From JAFALX01 sp050734185 (GTDB taxonomy: Bacteria; Chloroflexota; Dormibacteria; Aeolococcales; Aeolococcaceae), in the NCBI GenBank assembly GCA_050734185.1, contig JBOHUE010000073.1:1-23583 (forward strand): 23,583 bases of DNA. The letters are read 5' to 3'. Positions 15,236 to 22,114 of this stretch are shown here, piece after piece. Each line of letters begins with the position of its first letter. Within the stretch, counting starts at the first letter, position 1. The notes below the pieces were generated by a model. The model was not told the DNA's origin, did not search any database, and saw only the letters and a program-made list of their open reading frames with translations. A program made the translations under genes and the position numbers.

Positions 15236-16642
15236 ATGACCGGCCCAGATTCCGCAGATGTGCTGCGCAATGGGTTCTCCGGACAGGTACTGGTTGCAGG
15301 CGACGCCGGCTACGACGAGGCTCGGCGTGTCTTCAACGGGATGATCGATCGATTCCCGACGCTCATCGCCCGATGCGCGAACACGGCCGATGTCGTCAGG
15401 GCACTGGAGGTCGCCCGCGAACACGCAATGGTGGTCGCGGTCCGTTGCGGGGGCCACAGCGTCACGGGCCTGAGCACCTGCGACGACGGGATGGTGATCG
15501 ATCTCGGGGGTCTGAAGAAGATCACAGTCCACCCGGAGGCGCGCACAGCGACAGCCGGCGGCGGGGTTCTGTGGGGCGAGTTCGACGCAGCCACCCAGGC
15601 GCACGGGTTGCACTGCCCCGGGGGGCGCGTGACCACGACCGGCGTCGGCGGTTTCACGACCGGAGGCGGCTACGGATGGGCCTCCTCCAAGCACGGCCTG
15701 GCGTGCGACAACCTGATATCAGCAGAGGTTGTGCTCGCCGACGGCAGCGTCGTGCGGGCAAGCGAGACGGAGCACTCGGACCTGTTCTGGGCCATCCGCG
15801 GCGGCGGCGGGAACTTTGGAGTCGTGACCGAGTTCGAGTTTCGCCTCCACCCGCTCGGCCCCATGGTGCTGGCCGGTCTATTGATGTTCCCTCTCGAGCG
15901 GGCATCTGCGGTTGTTCGGAGCTGGCGTGATGCGGCGGACGCCGCCCCCGACGAACTCGCGACCGGATGCGTGCTGCTCACCGCGCCACCCGAGCCGTCG
16001 GTCCCGGCGGAGCTGCGCGGCAAGACCGTCGTGGGCGTTGCGGCGCTCTATGTCGGCGATGCCCTGGCCGGCGCCGCCGTCATGCAGCCATTCAAGGATC
16101 TTGGTCCGGCCGTCGACCACATCGCCACGATGCCCTACACAGCGTTCCAGGCGGCGCTCGATCCAATGGCCCCGTGGGGTGTCCGCAGCTACTGGCGCGG
16201 CGAGTACATGAGCGAGCTCACAGACGCTGCAATCGACACATTTCTGCGGGAAGGCACCGAGCTGACCCGCCGCAGCCCGCTCAGCCAGATGATCCTTTTC
16301 AGGATCGGCCAGGGCGTCACCGCGATCCCCGACGAGGCCATGGCCTTCTCACACCGCGACGCCGGCTACCTTTTCCACCCCATAGTGGTGTGGACCGACC
16401 CAGCCGACGACGAGAGATTGATCGCAGCCGGCCGAGCGTTCGCCGCCGCGATGAGGCCGCACACCACCGGCGCTTCATACCTGAATTTCACGCCTGAGGC
16501 CGACCGCGTGCGCGACGCCTACGGCGACGAGAAGTACTCCCGACTGGTGGCCCTCAAGGACCGATACGACCCCGCCAATCTTTTCCGGCTCAACCAGAAC
16601 ATCAGACCAAGTCAGCCAACGGTCGAGCCAGTGCTGACGTAG
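15236..16642 (+). CDS. FAD-linked oxidoreductase, berberine-bridge/PCMH family
   Basis: A 468-aa flavoprotein oxidase. The PCMH FAD-binding domain shows VAVRCGGHSVTG, where His74 is the family's covalent 8-alpha-histidyl FAD site, then GGRVTTTGVGGFTTGGGYG, the pyrophosphate-binding glycines. DLFWAIRGGGGNFGVVTEFE closes the domain. A substrate domain follows, and the C-terminal BBE segment has the typical YDPANLFRLNQNI ending. At the position of the second covalent Cys (the C in GxCxxVGxGG of plant enzymes) there is Val, so single His attachment is expected, as in 6-hydroxy-D-nicotine oxidase. Substrate unknown; alcohol, sugar or alkaloid-like oxidation with H2O2 release is the family theme. 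It sits 28 bp behind the BTAD regulator, so co-transcription is likely. Confidence 0.92.
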   Translation: MTGPDSADVLRNGFSGQVLVAGDAGYDEARRVFNGMIDRFPTLIARCANTADVVRALEVAREHAMVVAVRCGGHSVTGLSTCDDGMVIDLGGLKKITVHPEARTATAGGGVLWGEFDAATQAHGLHCPGGRVTTTGVGGFTTGGGYGWASSKHGLACDNLISAEVVLADGSVVRASETEHSDLFWAIRGGGGNFGVVTEFEFRLHPLGPMVLAGLLMFPLERASAVVRSWRDAADAAPDELATGCVLLTAPPEPSVPAELRGKTVVGVAALYVGDALAGAAVMQPFKDLGPAVDHIATMPYTAFQAALDPMAPWGVRSYWRGEYMSELTDAAIDTFLREGTELTRRSPLSQMILFRIGQGVTAIPDEAMAFSHRDAGYLFHPIVVWTDPADDERLIAAGRAFAAAMRPHTTGASYLNFTPEADRVRDAYGDEKYSRLVALKDRYDPANLFRLNQNIRPSQPTVEPVLT

Positions 16643-16681
16643 TCGACATTGGCGGCGGTGATGGCTGGCAGTGCATACGCC

Positions 16682-16709
16682 TTGGGGCGAGCCACGCCGC
16701 CGCTACAGT
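16682..16709 (+). promoter_or_regulatory. candidate promoter of the CADD-like gene
   Basis: The hexamer ttgggg (16682-16687) and tacagt (16704-16709) are 16 bp apart and end 33 bp before the ATG at 16743. This fits a sigma70-type promoter with an imperfect -35 box. No test beyond inspection. Confidence 0.3.
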
Positions 16710-16742
16710 GGGGCCTGCAACCCGGCACGCAGGAGAACAGGG

Positions 16743-17390
16743 ATGAACGCAGACGACCTACGCGCAGCCATCGAGGACGTGCTGGCGGATCGCCGCCTGC
16801 TCGCTCATCCGTTTTACCAGCGGTGGGAGGCCGGCCTGCTCCAGCCCGGCGAGCTCGGCGCCTACGCCGCCCAGTACCGCCACTTCGAGGCCGCCGTGCC
16901 GCAGCTGCTGCGGGACATGCTCAGCGGGATCGACCCCGAATCATCGGCGGCCGAGCTGGTCCGTCAGAACCTCGCCGACGAGGAGTCGCATCCCGAGCCG
17001 CATATCGCGCTGTTCTCACGGTTCGCGGACGCCGTCGGCGCCGGCAGCACCGCGCCGACGAACGCGACGCAGCACCTGCTCGAAACGTACGGTCGCCTCG
17101 TCGCGGCCGGGCCGGCCGCAGGTCTCGCCGCGCTGACCGCATACGAGGTGCAGGCGCCCGAGATCGCCGCGTCGAAGTCGGCCGGTCTGCGCGAGCACTA
17201 CGGGCTCGACGCGGCCGCCACCGAGTTCTGGGACGTGCACGCGGAGATGGACCGCGACCACGCAACATGGGCCATCGACGCGCTGGCACAGCTGCCGGAC
17301 GCGGAGTCAGCGGTGGTCGCGGCGCGTGGTGCTGCGGACGCGTGGTGGGCGTTTCTCGACGAGCGGGAGGCCGCGGTCTCAGCCCTCTGA
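16743..17390 (+). CDS. CADD-family heme-oxygenase-fold metalloenzyme (candidate p-aminobenzoate synthase)
   Basis: A 215-aa protein that lines up with Chlamydia CADD from memory over its length. In Chlamydia, CADD supplies p-aminobenzoate for folate by a self-sacrificing oxygen-dependent reaction that consumes its own tyrosine. The proposed dimetal ligands are all present at matching spacing: Glu80 and His87 (DEESHPEPH), Glu135 (TAYEVQ), His166, Asp170 and His173 (HAEMDRDH). The proposed donor Tyr27 corresponds to Tyr25 in HPFYQRW, and Lys152 corresponds to Lys145. It has no signal peptide or membrane helix and is expected in the cytosol. ATG 16743 has AGGAG 7 bp upstream; the longer in-frame start at 16671 is rejected. 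It overlaps the converging kinase gene by 12 bp. The family is sure; the pABA role is inference. Confidence 0.85.
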   Translation: MNADDLRAAIEDVLADRRLLAHPFYQRWEAGLLQPGELGAYAAQYRHFEAAVPQLLRDMLSGIDPESSAAELVRQNLADEESHPEPHIALFSRFADAVGAGSTAPTNATQHLLETYGRLVAAGPAAGLAALTAYEVQAPEIAASKSAGLREHYGLDAAATEFWDVHAEMDRDHATWAIDALAQLPDAESAVVAARGAADAWWAFLDEREAAVSAL

Positions 17391-18839
17391 CGGGGCGCCC
17401 GCGTGATCGAGCTCTCGCGGTTGCTCAGCCGTCGGAGCCACGTCCTGCAGCGGGAGCTGTACACGAAACGTCGCCCCGCCGCCCGGCGTCGTGTGCACCG
17501 TGATCGTCCCGTGGTGAGCGCTGACCACTGCCGACGCGATGCTGAGTCCGAGGCCGCTGCCACCCTGGTCGCCACTGCGCGACGGGTCGGCACGATGGAA
17601 ACGCTGGAACACCGCCTCACGCTGCTCCTCGGGGATGCCGCGTCCGTGGTCGACGACGTCGATGAGCGCGTGCGTGCCGTCGTCGTGCAGCGCCACCTCC
17701 ACCGGTGTTCCCGGCGGCGTATGCACCAGCGCGTTTCGGAGCAGATTGGCCAGAACCTGATGAAGCCGCATCGCGTCGCCCTCGACCACGAGCGGTGCCG
17801 CGATGCGCACGCCGATGAGGCGCGACGGATCGGCGGCGCGCGCGTCGGCCGACGCGTCGCGCACCAGTGCCTCGAGGTCAACCGCCTTGTGCTCGAGCGA
17901 CCGGCCCTGGTCGAGCCGCGCCAGCAGCAGCAGGTCGTCGACCAGCGAGCCCATCCGCTTTGTCTCCTCCTCCATGCGCCGGAGCGCCAGCAGCATGTCC
18001 TGACGTGAGATGCCCTCTGCGCGCTGGAGCAGTTCCGCATATCCCTGCATCGAGGTCAGCGGCGTGCGCAGCTCGTGGGACGCATCGGAGATGAAGTGAC
18101 GCAGCCGGTCCTCGTTGCGCTGCCGTTCCGCGAAAGCGTCCTGGAGCTGCGCCAGCATGGTGTTGAGCGCCAGCCCGAGACGCCCCACCTCGGTGGTGTT
18201 GTTCGACGGCTCCACGCGCTTGCCCAGGTCGGACGCGACGATCGAGCCCGCGGTGTTGGCCATGCGTTCCAGCGGGCGCAGCCCGCGTCGCACCAGCAGC
18301 CAGACCGCCGCAAGCATGATGACCACGATGCCGCCGGAGATGCCGAGCTCGAGGATCAGCAGGTTGTTCAACGTCGCGTTGACGCTGTCGAGCGGGATCG
18401 CGACGAGGAGCAGGTTGCCGGTGCCGTCGACCGCGGGCCCCGCGTACATCCGGTAGTCACTCACGACGCCGCTGCCCGCGACGTCCACGTAGTCGCCGGT
18501 CACCGGGTGTGCAGGCAGCACCGGATGTGAGCTGCCGGTATCGCCGTTGAAGACGAAGCTCTGCGCGTTGATCAGCGACCCGTTGGAGTCGTAGAGCGCG
18601 CCATACGTGTACTGCGGAAGCTGCTGGCCCTGGCCGCCGTCCGGCGGACCGCCGGGGCCGCGGCGCTGCTGACTGCCCTCGAGCAGAAACTCGATCGTGC
18701 CGCGATTCGTATGGATCTGGGTGTCCACGCCCGACACCAGCGACGAGCGCAGGGCCACATACGTGGCGATGTCGGCCACCGCCAGCCCGATGACGAACAG
18801 CGGGAGCAGCGTCAGCAGCAGCCGGGCGCGGAGCGACAT
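17379..18839 (-). CDS. sensor histidine kinase, OmpR-partner type (TcrY/MprB-like layout)
   Basis: A 486-aa inner-membrane sensor kinase. It has a membrane helix at about 5-30, an extracytoplasmic domain of about 130 residues that includes a Gly/Pro/Gln-rich loop (about 58-75), a second helix (about 160-183), HAMP (184-236), HisKA with FISDASHELRTPLTSMQG (phospho-acceptor His255) and HATPase_c with NLLRNALVHTPPG (N box), DHGRGIP (G1) and GGSGLGLSIA (G2). All boxes are intact. Its ATG shares one base with the TGA of the regulator gene (TGATG), so the two are translationally coupled. The layout resembles mycobacterial TcrXY/MprAB pairs, but the stimulus is unknown. Confidence 0.93.
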   Translation of the reverse strand: MSLRARLLLTLLPLFVIGLAVADIATYVALRSSLVSGVDTQIHTNRGTIEFLLEGSQQRRGPGGPPDGGQGQQLPQYTYGALYDSNGSLINAQSFVFNGDTGSSHPVLPAHPVTGDYVDVAGSGVVSDYRMYAGPAVDGTGNLLLVAIPLDSVNATLNNLLILELGISGGIVVIMLAAVWLLVRRGLRPLERMANTAGSIVASDLGKRVEPSNNTTEVGRLGLALNTMLAQLQDAFAERQRNEDRLRHFISDASHELRTPLTSMQGYAELLQRAEGISRQDMLLALRRMEEETKRMGSLVDDLLLLARLDQGRSLEHKAVDLEALVRDASADARAADPSRLIGVRIAAPLVVEGDAMRLHQVLANLLRNALVHTPPGTPVEVALHDDGTHALIDVVDHGRGIPEEQREAVFQRFHRADPSRSGDQGGSGLGLSIASAVVSAHHGTITVHTTPGGGATFRVQLPLQDVAPTAEQPRELDHAGAPSEG

Positions 18840-19534
18840 CAGGGCTTGCGCGGCACCCGCAGCACGTAGCCGACGCCTCGCACCGTGTGGATGAGCGGCG
18901 GGTCGGCGCGGTCGATCTTTCGCCGCAGGTAGCTGATGTACGTCTCCAGCACGCTGGCGTCTCCGCCGTAGTCGTAGTTCCAGACGTGGTCGAGGATCTG
19001 CGTGCGCGAGAGCACACGCCCCGCGTTGATCAGCAGGTAGCGGAGCAGGCGGAACTCGGTGCGGGTCAGCTCAACCGTTTCCCCGCCGCGGAACACCTCA
19101 TGCGTCTCCTCGTTGAGCTCGAGGTCGGAGAGCGTCAGAGTGGCTGACGGCGCGGCACCGTTCTGATGGCGGCGCAACACAACACGGATGCGCGCCACGA
19201 GCTCCTCGATGCTGAATGGCTTGGTGACGTAGTCGTCGCCGCCCACGGTGAGCCCGTGCACCTTGTCCTCGGTTGCATCGCGAGCGGTGAGAAAGATGAC
19301 CGGCACCTTCAACCCATCCGCGATCAGCTTCTGCGTGAAGGCGAAGCCGTCGTCGTCGGGAAGCCCGATGTCGAGGACGATGAGCGCGGGTCGGAAGTCC
19401 ATGACGGCGTGGCGCGCGGCCTTCGCCGTCGCCGCGGTCTGCACATCGAACCCCTCGTATTTGAGCGCCATGCCGACGAGGTCGGTTATGGCTCGTTCGT
19501 CGTCGACGACGAGCACCCGGGTCTCCGCTGTCAT
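18839..19534 (-). CDS. OmpR/PhoB-family response regulator
   Basis: A 231-aa DNA-binding response regulator, first gene of a two-gene operon with the kinase. The receiver domain has acidic residues DD at 11-12, phospho-acceptor Asp55 (LIVLDIGLP), Thr83 (FLTARD) and Lys105 (YVTKPF). The C-terminal winged helix includes LTRTEFRLLRYLLINAGRVL, ILDHVWNY and the end signature VLETYISYLRRKID, with IHTVRGVGYVLR. All conserved positions are intact, so normal phosphorylation-dependent DNA binding is expected. ATG reads 19534-19532; a GGAG lies about 12 bp upstream. It is transcribed divergently from the ferric-reductase-like gene, and the 143 bp between them must hold both promoters. Confidence 0.95.
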   Translation of the reverse strand: MTAETRVLVVDDERAITDLVGMALKYEGFDVQTAATAKAARHAVMDFRPALIVLDIGLPDDDGFAFTQKLIADGLKVPVIFLTARDATEDKVHGLTVGGDDYVTKPFSIEELVARIRVVLRRHQNGAAPSATLTLSDLELNEETHEVFRGGETVELTRTEFRLLRYLLINAGRVLSRTQILDHVWNYDYGGDASVLETYISYLRRKIDRADPPLIHTVRGVGYVLRVPRKP

Positions 19535-19677
19535 GGGGGCAATGCTCCACCTGCAGGCTGGGAGATTCCTGAGAGTCTACCGAGCGCCGGCTGGGATCGA
19601 GGCGTGACGCCCGCCTCCCAGACGACTCACAGCCACCCACCAGGGCGCGCTCAGGGCCGCCGCTCAAGCTCGGCGGC

Positions 19678-20265
19678 ATGGATGACCGCCTCCTCTGGTA
19701 CACAACCCGGGCATCGGGCGCGGTGGCTCTGATTCTGCTCAGCGCCGTCGTCGTGCTCGGTGTGCTCACCCGCATGCGCGTGGAAGGCCGCGGCTGGCCG
19801 CGGTTTCTCACGGCTGCGGTGCATCGCGACCTCTCGTTGATCTCCGTCGTGTTTGTGCTGCTCCACGTCGTGACGGCTGTGGTCGACCCGTTCACCCACC
19901 TGGGACTGGTCGCCGCCACGGTGCCGTTCGGTTCTGGCTATCGCACGTTCTGGCTCGGGCTCGGGACGGTGTCCTTCGAGCTGCTGCTGGCGGTGCTGGT
20001 GACGAGCCTCATGCGGCGCTGGATCGGCCAGCGCGTGTGGCGCGGCGTGCACTGGCTGGCGTACGCGTCGTGGCCGGTGGCGGTGCTGCACTCCATCGGC
20101 ACGGGCACTGACTCGGGTTCGGTGTGGCTGATCCCCATCTATGCCGCGTGCATCGTGGCGGTGCTGGTGGCCGCCGCCTGGCGAGTGTTTGCGCCGCACC
20201 CCGATCCGCTGGTGGATGCGCGTCGCGGTGCGACACGGCGAGCCTCATGGGGCGGCGAGTCGTGA
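19678..20265 (+). CDS. ferric-reductase-like transmembrane heme b protein
   Basis: A 195-aa integral membrane protein with about six hydrophobic helices, belonging to the ferric reductase-like / YedZ transmembrane family. Heme-ligand candidates come in two pairs with the usual helix spacing: His49 and His63 (14 apart) and His125 and His138 (13 apart). This allows two stacked b hemes that carry electrons across the membrane. There is no FAD or NAD(P)H domain on this chain; the downstream NuoF-like gene can provide it. The ATG at 19678 has no clear ribosome site. The stop overlaps the next gene by 4 bp if that gene starts at GTG 20262. The terminal acceptor (Fe3+, quinone, oxygen or a secreted partner) cannot be told. 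Confidence 0.82.
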   Translation: MDDRLLWYTTRASGAVALILLSAVVVLGVLTRMRVEGRGWPRFLTAAVHRDLSLISVVFVLLHVVTAVVDPFTHLGLVAATVPFGSGYRTFWLGLGTVSFELLLAVLVTSLMRRWIGQRVWRGVHWLAYASWPVAVLHSIGTGTDSGSVWLIPIYAACIVAVLVAAAWRVFAPHPDPLVDARRGATRRASWGGES

Positions 20266-21485
20266 AGGGGTTCGGCCTGCTGGGCAGCACCGGTGGCGAC
20301 GTGTGCGCCGGATACCTCGAACATGCGCGCGCCTTCGGCCCGGTGCCCGGCGTGGGCGCTGACTTCATTGACGTGCTCGATCGCAGCGGCCTCCGCGGCC
20401 GCGGTGGCGGCGCGTTCCCCACCGCCACCAAGTGGGCCGCGGTCGCCGCGGCGCGTGCGCGCAACCCGGTCGTCCTCGCCAACGGCGCCGAGGGCGAGCC
20501 GGCCAGCGCGAAGGACCGGCTGCTCATGCGCACGCGTCCGCACCTCCTCATCGACGGGACGTTGATTGCGGCACGCACCGTCGGCGCGCGCGACATCGTC
20601 TTCTACGTTGGCGGCGCGCACAGCGACGCGCTGTCGGCGATGACCGCGGCCATCGCCGAGCGGCCCGAACCGGAGCGCTCGCTGATGACTCTCGTCGCCG
20701 CTCCGCCTGGCTACGTTGCCGGCGAGGAGACCGCCGCGGTGCACTTCATCAACGACGGCGTCGCGCTGCCACTGTCCACTCCACCACGGCCCCACCAGCG
20801 CGGCGTGAACGGCCGGCCGACGCTCGTCAACAATGTCGAGACGCTGGCGCACGTCGCGCTCATCGCTCGGTTCGGCGACGCGTGGTTTCGCGGCGGTGGC
20901 ACTGGTGACGCGCCGGGCACGCTGCTGCTCACCCTCGGCGGCGCGGTGCAGCAACCGGGCGTCGTCGAGGTGCCTAACGGCGCGACCGTGGCGGACGCCG
21001 TTCGCGCGGCGGGTGGGCTGCACAGCGACTGCGACGCGGTGCTGGTCGGCGGCTACTTCGGCACCTGGCACGCCGGGGACGATGCTTGGGCCACGCGGCT
21101 CGACGCCGCTAGCCTCCGGGACGCCGGCCATACGCTCGGCTGCGGCGTCGTGTACGCGAAGCCCGCCCACGTGTGCGGCGTCGAGAGCACCAGCCGCGTG
21201 CTCGCATACCTTGCTGGCGAGAGCGCACAGCAGTGCGGACCGTGTGTCTTCGGGTTGCGCGCGATCGCAGATGCGCTCGCGCGTGTCGCCGCATCGCGTG
21301 GCGGCCCGCACGACCTGGAACGCCTGCACCGCTGGGCGGGCGTCGTCCGCGGTCGCGGCGCCTGCCGCCACCCGGACGGCGCGTCGCAGTTCGTGCGCAG
21401 CGCGCTCAACGTGTTCGCCGGCGACTTCGACGCCCACGCGCACGGTCAACGCTGCCTCGCGAAGCCGCTCGCGGTGGCGAGCTGA
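20262..21485 (+). CDS. NuoF-like NADH:acceptor flavoprotein (51-kDa complex I subunit family), stand-alone
   Basis: A 407-aa soluble flavoprotein resembling the NADH-binding subunit of complex I but outside any nuo operon. The FMN/NADH site shows SGLRGRGGGAFPTATKW (about 42-58) and NGAEGEPASAKDR (74-86); PTLVNNVETLAHV and an SLBB-like segment follow. The C-terminal Fe-S domain has Cys325 and Cys328 in QQCGPCVFG, but the usual third Cys of CxxCxxC is Gly331; Cys368 (ACRHPDG) and Cys398 remain. The cluster may thus be altered or absent. GTG 20262 gives a GTGA overlap with the ferric-reductase-like stop; ATG 20247 is an alternative. Ferredoxin follows by 1 bp. It likely passes electrons from NAD(P)H to the ferredoxin and heme protein. 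Confidence 0.87.
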   Translation: MKGFGLLGSTGGDVCAGYLEHARAFGPVPGVGADFIDVLDRSGLRGRGGGAFPTATKWAAVAAARARNPVVLANGAEGEPASAKDRLLMRTRPHLLIDGTLIAARTVGARDIVFYVGGAHSDALSAMTAAIAERPEPERSLMTLVAAPPGYVAGEETAAVHFINDGVALPLSTPPRPHQRGVNGRPTLVNNVETLAHVALIARFGDAWFRGGGTGDAPGTLLLTLGGAVQQPGVVEVPNGATVADAVRAAGGLHSDCDAVLVGGYFGTWHAGDDAWATRLDAASLRDAGHTLGCGVVYAKPAHVCGVESTSRVLAYLAGESAQQCGPCVFGLRAIADALARVAASRGGPHDLERLHRWAGVVRGRGACRHPDGASQFVRSALNVFAGDFDAHAHGQRCLAKPLAVAS

Positions 21486-21486
21486 C

Positions 21487-21714
21487 ATGGCCGCTGCGCA
21501 GCGTCTCGTTGTCGACCGCATCGCGTGCGACGGCAACGGCGCCTGCGCAGAGCTGCTCCCCGAGATGATCGTTCTCGACGACTGGGGCTATCCCATCGCC
21601 AGCGACGCTCCGGTGCCCCCCGCGCTCCAGGGCCACGCGCGGCGCGCTGTCGCCGCGTGTCCCGCCATGGCGCTGCGTCTGCGCGAACTGTCCGAACGCC
21701 CCGGCCGCTCGTGA
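21487..21714 (+). CDS. small ferredoxin, 3-Cys ([3Fe-4S]-type) pattern
   Basis: A 75-aa soluble electron carrier. It opens RLVVDRIACDGNGACAELLP and has only three cysteines: Cys14, Cys20 (C-x5-C) and Cys58 in AACPAMAL. This C-x5-C...CP pattern is that of actinobacterial single-cluster ferredoxins, usually [3Fe-4S], which often serve P450s or membrane reductases. It starts one base after the NuoF-like stop, so it is co-translated with it and is the likely link between that flavoprotein and the heme membrane protein. Cluster type is inferred from spacing; acidic residues could recruit a fourth iron. Confidence 0.85.
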   Translation: MAAAQRLVVDRIACDGNGACAELLPEMIVLDDWGYPIASDAPVPPALQGHARRAVAACPAMALRLRELSERPGRS

Positions 21715-21769
21715 TTCCACAGGAACCTCCCAGGTTTCTCGGAGAGCGGTCACAAGCCGCGGCCCCAGA

Positions 21770-22114
21770 GTGAACGACATGAACGAGAACAGCTCGCCCG
21801 TTCCCGGTTCGACGGCGCGCGAGCGACGCGACCAGGCGTTGCGGCTGCGCAAGCGCATCGTGCTGGGCGCCGCGACCGGCGCCCTCCTGACCGTCGCCGG
21901 GCTCGGCGTGCTGGCGGAGCACACCGTCGCGGGCACGACGACCGCCGTCGCGGCGATTGGTTCCTCGACGACGGACACCGCGAGCAGCAACTCCTCGAGC
22001 GCCAACTCCTCGAGCGCCAACTCCTCGACCAGCAACTCGTCGAGCAGCGGCTCAACGTCGACGGCTCCGGCAATCGGACGCGGTCGCACGTCGATCGTGA
22101 GCGGTGCGTCATGA
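21770..22114 (+). CDS. single-span membrane protein with Ser/Thr/Asn-rich outer tail
   Basis: A 114-aa protein from GTG 21770 (ATG 21779, three codons in, is equally likely). A charged N-terminus (ARERRDQALRLRKR) precedes one membrane helix (about 30-50, VLGAATGALLTVAGLGVLA), then a Thr/Ala part and a run dominated by Ser and Asn. The positive-inside rule puts the tail outside the cell. I do not recognise a family. A conserved FMN-binding protein often sits at this place behind ferric-reductase modules, but no such domain is visible here. Its TGA overlaps the glycosyltransferase ATG as ATGA, so the two are probably made together. The tail could be a glycosylation target; that is speculation. 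Confidence 0.65.
   Translation: MNDMNENSSPVPGSTARERRDQALRLRKRIVLGAATGALLTVAGLGVLAEHTVAGTTTAVAAIGSSTTDTASSNSSSANSSSANSSTSNSSSSGSTSTAPAIGRGRTSIVSGAS
21989..22033 (+). repeat. three 15-bp tandem units encoding Asn-Ser-Ser-Ser-Ala / Asn-Ser-Ser-Thr-Ser
   Basis: Units one (21989-22003) and two (22004-22018) are identical aactcctcgagcgcc; unit three (22019-22033) differs at its end. Identity at third positions suggests recent slippage expansion within the Ser-rich tail, so copy number may vary between strains. Confidence 0.8.

Noticed and set aside
20139..21536. A 465-codon minus-strand frame over the NuoF-like gene
   Set aside because: It is a mirror of the G/C third-position bias of the NuoF-like gene; no recognisable domain.
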